Positions 22,649 through 31,308 of a stretch of DNA of 64,000 nt are shown here, in pieces; within the stretch, counting starts at the first letter, position 1, and every line of letters begins with the position of its first letter. The stretch comes from Moritella marina ATCC 15381 (GTDB lineage: Bacteria > Pseudomonadota > Gammaproteobacteria > Enterobacterales > Moritellaceae), in the NCBI RefSeq assembly GCF_008931805.1, contig NZ_CP044399.1:3645370-3709369 (forward strand), given 5' to 3'. The notes below the pieces were generated by a model, which worked only from the letters and a program-made list of their open reading frames with translations, was not told the DNA's origin and made no database searches. Both the position numbers and the translations under genes were made by a program.

Positions 22649-24508
22649 ATGTTAACGACACGAAAATTTTTAATTGGCTTTTACCTTATCAGTTTGATTA
22701 TTGTATCAAGCTGGGTTTGGCGATCGGGTTACGCCAAGTTAGTCAGCCAAAGTAATCAACAATTAGATATTTTTGCGACTCATCTACAAAGCCAATTACA
22801 ACGCTTTGATGCTATTCCTAAATTACTATTCGATCAAAAACAGGTCGTCGCGAGTTTGCAAGATCCCGACAACAGCCAACTGCAACAAAAAACCAATCGT
22901 TATTTAAAACACGTTAACAATACTATCGGTGCGTCAGACACTTACCTTATCGATATAAATGGCACCACCATCGCCGCGAATAACTGGCGTGACAAGCAAA
23001 CCTTCATTGGTAAAAACTTTGCATTTCGCCCTTACTTTCAACAAGCCGTTAGCGGACAACAAGGCCGCTACTTTGCATTAGGCACCACATCAGGACAAAG
23101 AGGTTATTACTTTTCTTCCCCGGTGATCAACGCCGGTAACATTATTGGCGTTGTCGTGGTGAAAATGGATCTATCGAAAATAGAAAAAGAGTGGACAGGT
23201 AAACAAGCTCACTTCATGGTGACAGATGATGACAATGTTATTTTTATTTCCAATACTCAGTCATGGTTACTTCATAGCTTAACACCTCTGAGTGCAGAAA
23301 AGTTACAAAGAATAGACCGTAGCCGCCGCTATGGTAATAAGACAATTGCCGCGCTAAACTTTACTGGTCAGCTCGAAGATAATCCGGCCTTATTACAGCT
23401 AACGACAAGTAAACCATTTGCGACTAATTACCTGTCGATGAGTAAACATATGCCAACAGCAGGCTGGACAGTACGTGTATTTACCCCCCTAACCACTATT
23501 TTTATCGATATCGCCATTGGCCTAGTATTGCTGTCTCTGGTTTTTTGGTTACTCAATTTACGCTTAAAGCTATCGATGCATAAACATCAACGAGCAAAAG
23601 ACAAAGAACAGCTTCGTATTAAAACCAAATACAAACTTAAACAAGAAGTAAAACGACGCACCGCTGATCTGAATAATGAAATCATTGAACGCCAAAAAAT
23701 GGAACAAACCCTACGTGATACACAAAAAGAATTAATTCAAACCGCAAAACTCGCGGTATTGGGTCAGCTATCGGCCAGTATTAGTCATGAGTTAAATAAT
23801 CCACTAGCAGCAATACGCAGTTATGCAGATAACGCCTTGGTATTCTTACAACGTGAACAATATCAATCTACCGATGATAACTTGCAACGTATTATTCATT
23901 TAACCGAACGCATGGCAAAAATAAGCTCGCAGCTAAAGTTTTTTGCTCGTAAATCCAGTGGTGAATTACACCCAGTGCCATTACTCAATGTGATTCATAT
24001 GGCTATCGAGCTAGTCAAACCGCAATTAAAAAGTAATCAAGTGGCGATCACCCTGGATGATGCCAATATTGAAGTGCTGGTTAATGTCGACCAAGTGCAA
24101 CTAGAACAAGTGCTGGTGAACTTACTATCCAATGCGATGCAAGCTGTCGAAGAATCTAGTAACAAACATATTCATGTGTCTTTATGTCGCGTTCAACAGC
24201 AGGTAATAGTTCAAGTTGATGACTCTGGCCCTGGGATCAGCAAAGATAATTTGTCTCAACTGTTTGACCCATTCTTCACAACTAAAGAAACAGGTTTAGG
24301 GCTAGGTTTATCTATTTCGCACAAAATAATGCGTAATATGCAGGGTAATATTATCGCGGAAAATAGGCCTAATGCTGGCGCAAGGTTCAGCCTTAGCTTA
24401 CCGTTGACTATGGTACCTACAGCGACCACTTCTGCTACAACTATCCCTGCAACAGCCATTCCAGTAACGACAACACAGGCGACAATATACCCGCAAGCGC
24501 CAGTTTAA
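22649..24508 (+). CDS. dctB: C4-dicarboxylate sensor histidine kinase DctB
   Basis: The start at 22649 (619 residues) is chosen because GGAGGTG lies 5 bases upstream. A membrane helix at about 6-24 is followed by a periplasmic double-PAS sensor of about 270 residues and a second helix near 290-310. The coiled coil and kinase core come next. The H-box SISHELNNPLAAIRSY carries the phospho-accepting His near residue 383. The N, G1 (DSGPGIS) and G2 (GLGLGLSI) boxes are intact. The last 30 residues are a Thr/Ala/Pro-rich tail. It should phosphorylate DctD, whose gene follows after 61 bases, in response to external dicarboxylates. Confidence 0.93.
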   Translation: MLTTRKFLIGFYLISLIIVSSWVWRSGYAKLVSQSNQQLDIFATHLQSQLQRFDAIPKLLFDQKQVVASLQDPDNSQLQQKTNRYLKHVNNTIGASDTYLIDINGTTIAANNWRDKQTFIGKNFAFRPYFQQAVSGQQGRYFALGTTSGQRGYYFSSPVINAGNIIGVVVVKMDLSKIEKEWTGKQAHFMVTDDDNVIFISNTQSWLLHSLTPLSAEKLQRIDRSRRYGNKTIAALNFTGQLEDNPALLQLTTSKPFATNYLSMSKHMPTAGWTVRVFTPLTTIFIDIAIGLVLLSLVFWLLNLRLKLSMHKHQRAKDKEQLRIKTKYKLKQEVKRRTADLNNEIIERQKMEQTLRDTQKELIQTAKLAVLGQLSASISHELNNPLAAIRSYADNALVFLQREQYQSTDDNLQRIIHLTERMAKISSQLKFFARKSSGELHPVPLLNVIHMAIELVKPQLKSNQVAITLDDANIEVLVNVDQVQLEQVLVNLLSNAMQAVEESSNKHIHVSLCRVQQQVIVQVDDSGPGISKDNLSQLFDPFFTTKETGLGLGLSISHKIMRNMQGNIIAENRPNAGARFSLSLPLTMVPTATTSATTIPATAIPVTTTQATIYPQAPV

Positions 24509-24569
24509 AATAATATCGAAGCAATGCTTACTGTAATACGAGAGCATACTAAAATCATAGGATAAATGA

Positions 24570-25922
24570 ATGAGTCAGGTTTTTTTTATTGATGACGAAG
24601 AAGATTTACGGTTCGCTAATCAGCAAACTTTAGAGCTTGCTGGGATCAGCGTAACGTGTTTTGCCGATGCCGAATCCGCATTGACTCAGCTCGCCGTCGA
24701 AATGCCGCTCGTGGTGATCACAGATATCCGCTTACCCGGTTTATCTGGTCATCAATTACTACTAAAACTAATGCAACAAGACCCTAGCCTACCTGTTATT
24801 TTAATCACTGGTCATGGTGATATTTCTCTCGCGGTACAAGCGATGCGCGATGGCGCTTATGATTTTATTGAAAAACCATTTGCCTCAGTCAGACTCACCG
24901 AGTCAGTCAAGCGTGCTATCGAAAAGCGCTTGTTAACCGAAGAAAACAAAACCTTAAAAAAAGCGCTACAGGCCAAAGAAACACTCGGGCCACGGATCAT
25001 TGGCACGACCAAAGCCATTGTTGAATTACGAGAGATGATCAGTCATATTGCAGATACCCCTGCTGATATTTTATTGTTCGGTGAAACAGGGACAGGCAAA
25101 GAACTCGTTGCGCGTTCCTTACATGAACAAAGTAGCCGTCGGACACATAACTTTGTCGCCATCAACTGCGGCGCAGTGCCGGAAAACTTAATTGAAAGTG
25201 AGTTATTTGGTCATGAAAAAGGGGCATTTTCAGGTGCATCGGAACGACGTATTGGTAAATTTGAATTCGCTCAAGGGGGGACTTTATTCCTTGATGAAAT
25301 CGAATCAATGCCCATGCAAGCGCAGATTAAACTGCTGCGTATTTTGCAAGAAAGAACACTCGAGCGTGTCGGCTCTAATAAAGAAATACCATTAGATATT
25401 CGTATTATTGCCGCCACTAAAATCGATTTAACCCAAGCTGCTCTCGAAGGGAAATTTCGCCAAGATCTTTATTATCGTCTCAATATCGTCACCCTCAACT
25501 TACCGCCCCTGCGCCAACGCTTCGATGATATTCAAAGCCTGTTCCACCACTTCTTATTAGTCTCTGCCGCACGGTATTGTAAAGCAGTGCCAGCCTTACC
25601 TCTTCAGGATGTACAGACATTGCTTGCCCATGACTGGCCAGGCAATGTCCGTGAATTAAGAAACGCAGCTGAACGTTATATATTACTGGGGAAACTGACC
25701 GGCCTTAGCTCAGCCAATGACGCACAAGCAAGCCTGACACAAAATTTATCAGAGCAAGTGGAAGCGTTCGAAAAGATCCTTATTGAACAAGCGCTAACAA
25801 GTTGTAATGGCAGCATTAAAGACACTATGCATCAGCTCAATCTGGCGCGTAAAACCTTGTATGACAAAATGCAAAAACATCAAATAGACAAACAGGCCTT
25901 TAAAGATCTGCCGCTGAAATAA
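24570..25922 (+). CDS. dctD: Sigma-54-dependent response regulator DctD
   Basis: This 450-residue protein has a receiver domain (1-120) with phospho-acceptor Asp52 in TDIRLPGLSG. An AAA+ domain (about 145-370) contains the Walker A motif GETGTGKE, and a Fis-type helix-turn-helix is at about 405-445. The sigma-54-contact loop reads GAFSGA instead of the usual GAFTGA. It should activate the sigma-54 promoter found upstream of dctP. It is convergent with the TRAP operon across a bidirectional terminator. Confidence 0.94.
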   Translation: MSQVFFIDDEEDLRFANQQTLELAGISVTCFADAESALTQLAVEMPLVVITDIRLPGLSGHQLLLKLMQQDPSLPVILITGHGDISLAVQAMRDGAYDFIEKPFASVRLTESVKRAIEKRLLTEENKTLKKALQAKETLGPRIIGTTKAIVELREMISHIADTPADILLFGETGTGKELVARSLHEQSSRRTHNFVAINCGAVPENLIESELFGHEKGAFSGASERRIGKFEFAQGGTLFLDEIESMPMQAQIKLLRILQERTLERVGSNKEIPLDIRIIAATKIDLTQAALEGKFRQDLYYRLNIVTLNLPPLRQRFDDIQSLFHHFLLVSAARYCKAVPALPLQDVQTLLAHDWPGNVRELRNAAERYILLGKLTGLSSANDAQASLTQNLSEQVEAFEKILIEQALTSCNGSIKDTMHQLNLARKTLYDKMQKHQIDKQAFKDLPLK

Positions 25923-25948
25923 CGTTTATTGAAATCAATTTAACAACT

Positions 25949-25978
25949 AAAAATGGTCAGCGTATGCTGACCATTTTT
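25949..25978. terminator. Bidirectional terminator between dctD and dctM
   Basis: AAAAATGGTCAGC and GCTGACCATTTTT form a 13-bp perfect stem with a GTAT loop. A-runs and T-runs flank it on both sides, so it can terminate both convergent genes. Confidence 0.88.
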
Positions 25979-26019
25979 ATTTTACATTACTTTTTTGATA
26001 CTATTTTAGACCTTACTCG

Positions 26020-27381
26020 CTAATGAATAATCAATTCAGGTCCCATCATCAAGGTTGGCAACCAAGTTGACACCCAAGGCACATACGTCACTATCATCAA
26101 GAACACTAGCATCAACGCAACCCACGGCATCACCGCTTTCACCACTTGTAGCATCGACATATGCGCAACGCCTGAGGTAACGAATAGATTCAAGCCAACT
26201 GGCGGCGTGATCATACCAATCTCCATGTTCACCACCATGATGATACCAAGGTGGATAGGATCGATCCCCAATTCTAACGCAATCGGAAATACTAACGGTG
26301 CGACAATAATCAACAACCCTGATGGTTCCATAAACTGGCCACCAATCAACAGCAGTACATTAACCACAATCAAGAATGCAATAGGCCCCAAGCCTGCACT
26401 TAACATGGCTTCAGTGATCATCTGCGGAATGCGCTCTTCCGTTAACACATGCTTTAAAATTAAGGCATTGGCAACAATGAACAGCAACATGATGGTCATT
26501 TTACCGGCGTCAAATAAGCTTTTCTTGGTATCCGGATGGCATAACACATGAAACGATTTAACAATGACAGATTGAGTACTTTTTTTATCTGCAAAAGGCC
26601 CCATATCTTTATACACAAAGTTAGCAATCACAAACGCATATACAGCCGCGACAGCCGCCGCTTCCGTCGGCGTAAAGATACCGCCATAAATACCACCAAG
26701 AATAATGACAATTAACATCAATCCCCATGACGCATCTCTAGCAGAACGGAACACTTCACTCCAGCCAACAAACGGTTGAGCAGGCAATTTTTTTACTTTC
26801 GCGGTAATTAAAATAGCAATGATCAGCATCAGTCCCGCTAATGTGCCAGGCACAACACCAGCCAAGAACATACGACCAACAGAGACATCCGTTGCTGCCG
26901 CATAGACGACCATGACAATCGAAGGCGGAATTAAGATACCCAAGGTACCCGCATTACAAATAACCCCAGCAGCGAACTCTTTGCTGTAACCATTCTTAAC
27001 CATACCAGCAATCACTAAACTACCAATAGCGACAACCGTTGCAGGTGATGAACCAGACAGTGCAGCGAACATCATACACGCCACCACAGACGCAATTGCT
27101 AAACCGCCAGGGAACCAACCCACGATAGCAACAGCGAAACGTATGATACGCTGAGCAACACCTCCAGTAGACATAAAGGTCGAAGCCAAAATAAAAAATG
27201 GGATCGCCAATAAGGTGTAATGCCCAGCGAATGCGTTAAATAATGTTTGCGCAACAGAGGCTAAACTCGCATCTGAACTAACCAGTAAAAACAAAATACT
27301 CGATAAACCAAGTGCTACCGCAATCGGCACACCGAACATCATAAAACCGATGATCATCAATAACAATATACCTAAAACCAT
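26020..27381 (-). CDS. dctM: TRAP transporter large permease DctM
   Basis: This 453-residue inner-membrane protein has about 12 hydrophobic helices and TRAP large-subunit motifs such as ALSGSSPATVVAIGS and MITPPVGLN. It forms the sodium-coupled transport channel with DctQ and accepts substrate from DctP. It begins 3 bases after dctQ ends, so translation is probably coupled. It is the last gene of dctPQM. Confidence 0.95.
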   Translation of the reverse strand: MVLGILLLMIIGFMMFGVPIAVALGLSSILFLLVSSDASLASVAQTLFNAFAGHYTLLAIPFFILASTFMSTGGVAQRIIRFAVAIVGWFPGGLAIASVVACMMFAALSGSSPATVVAIGSLVIAGMVKNGYSKEFAAGVICNAGTLGILIPPSIVMVVYAAATDVSVGRMFLAGVVPGTLAGLMLIIAILITAKVKKLPAQPFVGWSEVFRSARDASWGLMLIVIILGGIYGGIFTPTEAAAVAAVYAFVIANFVYKDMGPFADKKSTQSVIVKSFHVLCHPDTKKSLFDAGKMTIMLLFIVANALILKHVLTEERIPQMITEAMLSAGLGPIAFLIVVNVLLLIGGQFMEPSGLLIIVAPLVFPIALELGIDPIHLGIIMVVNMEIGMITPPVGLNLFVTSGVAHMSMLQVVKAVMPWVALMLVFLMIVTYVPWVSTWLPTLMMGPELIIH

Positions 27382-27384
27382 AAC

Positions 27385-28008
27385 TTAATCCTTGTTATCT
27401 TCTTGATCCAATACCGCTAACGCTTCTTCAGCTTCGTGACTTGCGATCACACGGTCTATTTTGTTAGTAAGCACTTGCAATAACAACTGTGCAAACCTGA
27501 ATGTCAGTAGTGCTGTGCCTAGCGGTAAAGAAAAATAAGGGATAAAACGCGGTAATTTTTCATAGCGCTCCCCCTCATTAAGCCAATCAGCCAAAAACTG
27601 TAAAAACTCGGGCATTGGAATATCATCCGTTTCATACCAAGCTTGTTCGGTAATAAACGGATACCAATAATTCCACGAGCCAATCAACAACAGAATTGAA
27701 AAAAGTAAACACGCACTAACGGCAATAACAGCATAAACCTTACGTAATTTCACCGAGGCCATGTTAATTAAGATATCAACACCGATATGGGAATGTTTTT
27801 TTACCCCGTACGACGCGCCCACCAATACTAACCAAGCAAACAAAAATACGGTTAGTTCTAACGCCCATAAAATATTGCCATTAAACAAATACCGAAACAC
27901 CACATTGGCAAAGGTCAGTAAGGTCATTACACCTAATGACATCGCAATATTTAACTCTTCGACACTGTCGGATATACGCCCCAAGCGCGCCCATAATCCA
28001 TTATTCAT
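27385..28008 (-). CDS. dctQ: TRAP transporter small permease DctQ
   Basis: The likely start is the ATG at 28008 (207 residues), with GAAGGGA 6 bases upstream. A TTG five codons earlier is also in frame. Four hydrophobic helices are visible, as expected for DctQ, together with a longer-than-usual loop around residues 110-150. It pairs with DctM in the membrane, and the gene lies between dctP and dctM. Confidence 0.92.
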   Translation of the reverse strand: MNNGLWARLGRISDSVEELNIAMSLGVMTLLTFANVVFRYLFNGNILWALELTVFLFAWLVLVGASYGVKKHSHIGVDILINMASVKLRKVYAVIAVSACLLFSILLLIGSWNYWYPFITEQAWYETDDIPMPEFLQFLADWLNEGERYEKLPRFIPYFSLPLGTALLTFRFAQLLLQVLTNKIDRVIASHEAEEALAVLDQEDNKD

Positions 28009-28062
28009 ATTGGTTCCCTTCAATTCGCTTAACGCGGCATAAGTAACTTATGCCGCTTGGTA

Positions 28063-29070
28063 TTATGATTTATTCGACGCTAATGCTTTCTGGATCAAGT
28101 CACTACCAATATCTTTTTCAAATTTAGACCAAACAGGCTGTAGTTTATCCACCCAAGCTTGGCGCTGATCAGGTGTTAACGTACGCACGATGCCACCAGC
28201 AGCGATAATGTTAGCTTTGTTTTCGTTATTGATACGTGATGATTCAGCGTTACGTGTCGCAGTCACTTCAACAATGATTTGACGTAGTTGGACTTTTACA
28301 TCATTCGGTAATTTAGCCCACCAGCGATTTGATGTAACAAGGAGGTAATCAAGAATACCGTGGTTAGTTTCAGTGACACCGTCTTGTACTTCGAAGAATT
28401 TTTTACCGTAAGTATTCGACCAAGTATTTTCTTGACCATCAATAACCTTGGTTTGTAGACCGCCGTAAACTTCTTTAAACGACATTTTTTGTGGGTTAGC
28501 ACCAAGTTGCTCAAACTGTGCAACGAGTACGTCAGATGCTTGCACACGGAATTTCAAACCTTGTGCATCTTCAGGATAAATAAGCGGGCGGTTAGCAGAC
28601 ATTTGCTTCATGCCGTTATGCCAAAATGCCAAACCTTGTAAACCACGACGACGCATTGAATTTTTTAATTTGTCACCCGATTCAGAATTTTGGAATCGAT
28701 CCACAGCGGCGACATCATCAAACAAGAAGGGTAAATCAAAGATACGGAATTTCTTGGTAATTTTTTCGAACTTAGATAAAGAAGGCGCAGCTAGGTGCAC
28801 ATCACCATTTAATAACGCTTCCAGCACTTTATTATCATCATAAAGTGTTGAGTTCGGAAAAACTTGCATACAAGCTTTACCATTCATTTCTTTATTGACT
28901 CGTTCTTCCAGTAATGATGCTGCAATACCTTTGGGGTGTTTACTGGTATTCGTCACATGACTAAATTTAATCACGATCTCACCGGGATCACAGGCTCCAG
29001 ATGATGCTTGCGCACTAAACGTAGTCATGCTCGCCAGTACCATCGATATTGCCGTCGCGTATTTAAACAT
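28063..29070 (-). CDS. dctP: TRAP C4-dicarboxylate-binding periplasmic protein DctP
   Basis: The likely start is the ATG at 29070 (335 residues), with GGAG 6 bases upstream. Another ATG four codons earlier overlaps that site. A signal peptide of about 23 residues ends at FSAQAS. The mature protein has DctP-family motifs, including IKFSHVT, FPNSTLYDD, a ligand-binding Arg in FRVQASDVL, and QENTWSNTY. It captures dicarboxylates such as malate, succinate or fumarate and delivers them to DctQM. The neighbouring dctBD and the sigma-54 promoter support this substrate class. Confidence 0.95.
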   Translation of the reverse strand: MFKYATAISMVLASMTTFSAQASSGACDPGEIVIKFSHVTNTSKHPKGIAASLLEERVNKEMNGKACMQVFPNSTLYDDNKVLEALLNGDVHLAAPSLSKFEKITKKFRIFDLPFLFDDVAAVDRFQNSESGDKLKNSMRRRGLQGLAFWHNGMKQMSANRPLIYPEDAQGLKFRVQASDVLVAQFEQLGANPQKMSFKEVYGGLQTKVIDGQENTWSNTYGKKFFEVQDGVTETNHGILDYLLVTSNRWWAKLPNDVKVQLRQIIVEVTATRNAESSRINNENKANIIAAGGIVRTLTPDQRQAWVDKLQPVWSKFEKDIGSDLIQKALASNKS

Positions 29071-29137
29071 AAGAATCTCCATATAATTATAACGTTGTTA
29101 ATCAACATGATTTCAATTAACAGTGTGATAACCATAT

Positions 29138-29153
29138 AGCAACCATTAAGCCA
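29138..29153 (-). promoter_or_regulatory. Sigma-54 promoter of the dctPQM operon
   Basis: The minus strand reads TGGCTTAATGGTTGCT. It has the invariant GG and GC separated by exactly 10 bases, and matches TGGCACG-N4-TTGCW at both conserved ends. The predicted start is near 29127, leaving a leader of about 57 bases before dctP. A sigma-54 activator, DctD, is encoded next door. Confidence 0.85.
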
Positions 29154-29224
29154 CAATTTAAGATTCAAATAAAAACGATTAATAACAAAAGCTTAATAAA
29201 ATATTAAATAAAGGTAATCGGCAT

Positions 29225-29248
29225 AAATGGGTGGCTAACCACCCATTT
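29225..29248. promoter_or_regulatory. Perfect palindrome upstream of the dctP promoter; candidate DctD site
   Basis: AAATGGGTGG and CCACCCATTT are perfect 10-bp arms around CTAA. The centre lies about 110 bp upstream of the predicted dctP start, a usual distance for an enhancer of a sigma-54 activator. However, its left half contains AATGGGTGGCT, also found in two other intergenic hairpins. A repeat-family explanation is therefore equally possible. Confidence 0.5.
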
Positions 29249-29529
29249 AAAAAGCATATTGGGCTGAATTCCGCCATTATTCAGGTACGTTTGTAATGAG
29301 GATAAACAGGACAACCCTGTAAATTATTTATTCTCCAAAAAGGTCTATAATAAAACTAAAAACCAAGAAATAAAGGGGTATTAAACCACTATTTTCCATA
29401 AAATATAAAGTATGTGAAATATATTATTTAACAAAGCCGTTTTTAATCGGCAATAGGAAACCATATACCCCAGCAAAAGACATAGAATTATCATATTAAA
29501 TATCCCAGCACTTATATAGAGATCGCCTT

Positions 29530-30450
29530 ATGAATAAAAAACTCGTCGCCACATTATTATTTGCCTCTGTATGTTTGATCTGGGGCACAACCTGGATGGC
29601 CATGGAAATTGCTGTGCATTCTATTCCACCAATCACGGCAACAGGTTTACGCTTTGCATTGGCTGCACCATTATTAATTTTAGCGGCACGCTGGCTTAAC
29701 ATTCCACTGATGTTCCCTAAGGGTAAAAAAATCGAATTTGCATTAATCAGTGTGTTTTATTTTGCCGCCCCCTTCACCTTAATGATTTTCGGTGAGCAAT
29801 ATATTTCATCAGGTTTGGCTTCTATTATTTTTGCCACTATGCCTGTTGTCGTACTCGCATTCGCCGTATTAGTACATCGTCAAAAAGTGCATATGCACCA
29901 AATAGCAGGTCTTGCTATTGCATTGTTCAGCTTAATCACAATTATCAGTAATGAGATGGGTGTAAGCGCAAACGGTAGCCTTATCGGTGTTGGTGCCTTG
30001 GTGTTAGCGGTATTCATGCATGCAACTATCTATACCAGTGTGCAAACTCGTTGTCAGGGTATTCATGTATTAACGTATAACGCTCTACCTTGTCTTGTTG
30101 CTTCAGTACTGTTACTTGTTATCGGTGCATTTGTAGAACAACCTGACTTCGCTACATTCACATTAACGTCTTGGTTATCGGTTATTTACCTTGGTGCTAT
30201 CGCAGGTATTGGCGGCATCATGGCTTACTTCCAGTTGAATAAAGTTGCAAGCCCGTTCCAAGCATCTATCTGTTTCTTGGTATTCCCAGTGATTGCTCTT
30301 GGCTTAGACAGTGTGGTTAACGGCAGAACGATTAGTCACGAATCACTGTTCATGATGGTCTTGCTAACAGCTGGCGTTTTACTGTGTAAATTACCACTTG
30401 AATTAATCACTAAACGTTTCGCAAGAACAGCGATAAACGTAGAAAAATAA
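29530..30450 (+). CDS. EamA/DMT-family transporter
   Basis: This 306-residue protein has about ten membrane helices in two EamA repeats. The first begins at LLFASVCLIWGTTWMAMEIA, which is typical of the family. Members export amino acids, purines or other metabolites, and the substrate here is unknown. It is divergent from dctP and is followed after 81 bases by an outer-membrane protein gene, with no sign of functional linkage. Confidence 0.88.
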   Translation: MNKKLVATLLFASVCLIWGTTWMAMEIAVHSIPPITATGLRFALAAPLLILAARWLNIPLMFPKGKKIEFALISVFYFAAPFTLMIFGEQYISSGLASIIFATMPVVVLAFAVLVHRQKVHMHQIAGLAIALFSLITIISNEMGVSANGSLIGVGALVLAVFMHATIYTSVQTRCQGIHVLTYNALPCLVASVLLLVIGAFVEQPDFATFTLTSWLSVIYLGAIAGIGGIMAYFQLNKVASPFQASICFLVFPVIALGLDSVVNGRTISHESLFMMVLLTAGVLLCKLPLELITKRFARTAINVEK

Positions 30451-30531
30451 GCATAACGATATCCGCTTAATAAAATCGAATAACCATTTATTAATCCAGT
30501 TTATATCAATGTAAATAGAGAGAAAGCTAAA

Positions 30532-31242
30532 ATGAAAAAAGTAATATTATCAATCATGACAGGCTCTGCAATGATGATTGCGCCACTCGCTAGCGCGAAC
30601 AATGATTTTACTTATGTTTCAACAGGCTTACAGTTTGGTAAAGCAGATGAGGCACTTGTTAAAGAGCAAAACGTAGACAGTTCAGTCGGCGCTTTCTTTG
30701 ATGCCTCTTGGAATTTTTATGATCATGTTTTCGCAAGTTACAGTATCAGTTATAATTCTTATGATGGTCAATCGTGGTCAAGAAGTTGGACTTCAGGAAC
30801 TAATTCAGGCTCTGAATCAGGACAAGATTACTTTTCTACCACAAGACAATATTATTCATTAGGCTATTTCATTCCAATGAATAAATTTACACCTTATGTC
30901 TCACTAGGTTATGTTGATTACAAATTATCGGGTTCTATATATAGCCAGTCTTCACAATTGGCACCAGGTACCATTGATGACTATAGCGATACAGTTGGCG
31001 GTGCCGCAGGTGAAGTGGGTACATACATACAAATAACAGAAAATTATAAAATGAAATTCTCATATAACTATGCATCGTTAGAAGATAACGGGGCTAAAGT
31101 TGATATCAGTGAATTTTATTTTGGTAATGATTATGCGTTTGCTGATAACTGGTCTGCGGTAGCCAATGTCAGTTACCGTGATATCGGTACTCTCAACACG
31201 AATGAGCTCTCGACTCAAGTCGGTGTTAAATATAGTTTCTAA
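30532..31242 (+). CDS. Small outer-membrane beta-barrel protein
   Basis: This 236-residue protein has a signal peptide cleaved near APLASA-N (about residue 22). Alternating hydrophobic/polar strands follow and the C-terminus is VGVKYSF, the terminal aromatic expected for BAM-dependent insertion. Strands containing FDASWNFYDHVFASYSISYN and YYSLGYFIP suggest an 8- to 10-stranded barrel of the general OmpA/OmpW size. A Ser/Gly/Trp-rich segment at about 80-100 is probably an extracellular loop. No precise family can be named. GAGAGAAAG precedes the ATG. Confidence 0.8.
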   Translation: MKKVILSIMTGSAMMIAPLASANNDFTYVSTGLQFGKADEALVKEQNVDSSVGAFFDASWNFYDHVFASYSISYNSYDGQSWSRSWTSGTNSGSESGQDYFSTTRQYYSLGYFIPMNKFTPYVSLGYVDYKLSGSIYSQSSQLAPGTIDDYSDTVGGAAGEVGTYIQITENYKMKFSYNYASLEDNGAKVDISEFYFGNDYAFADNWSAVANVSYRDIGTLNTNELSTQVGVKYSF

Positions 31243-31266
31243 GCCATCAATTGTTTAAAGCACTCT

Positions 31267-31304
31267 ATATAGGCTGTCCACATACGGATGAACACAGCCT
31301 ATAT
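31267..31304. terminator. Hairpin between convergent barrel gene and thiH
   Basis: ATATAGGCTGT (31267-31277) and ACAGCCTATAT (31294-31304) form an 11-bp stem with a 16-base loop between two convergent genes. T-runs on either side are modest. Confidence 0.55.
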
Positions 31305-31308
31305 CAGA

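Larger units (their letters stand above)
29071..29529. other. 459-bp divergent intergenic region between dctP and a DMT transporter
   Basis: No protein gene is apparent. It holds the dctP sigma-54 promoter (29138-29153) and a perfect palindrome (29225-29248). The remaining 280 bases toward the transporter gene are AT-rich, and I could not place a clear sigma-70 promoter there. Confidence 0.7.

Noticed and set aside
29225..29248. The palindrome as terminator of dctP or of the DMT transporter gene
   Set aside because: It is upstream of both divergent genes and lacks a T-run, so a regulatory site or dispersed repeat is more likely.
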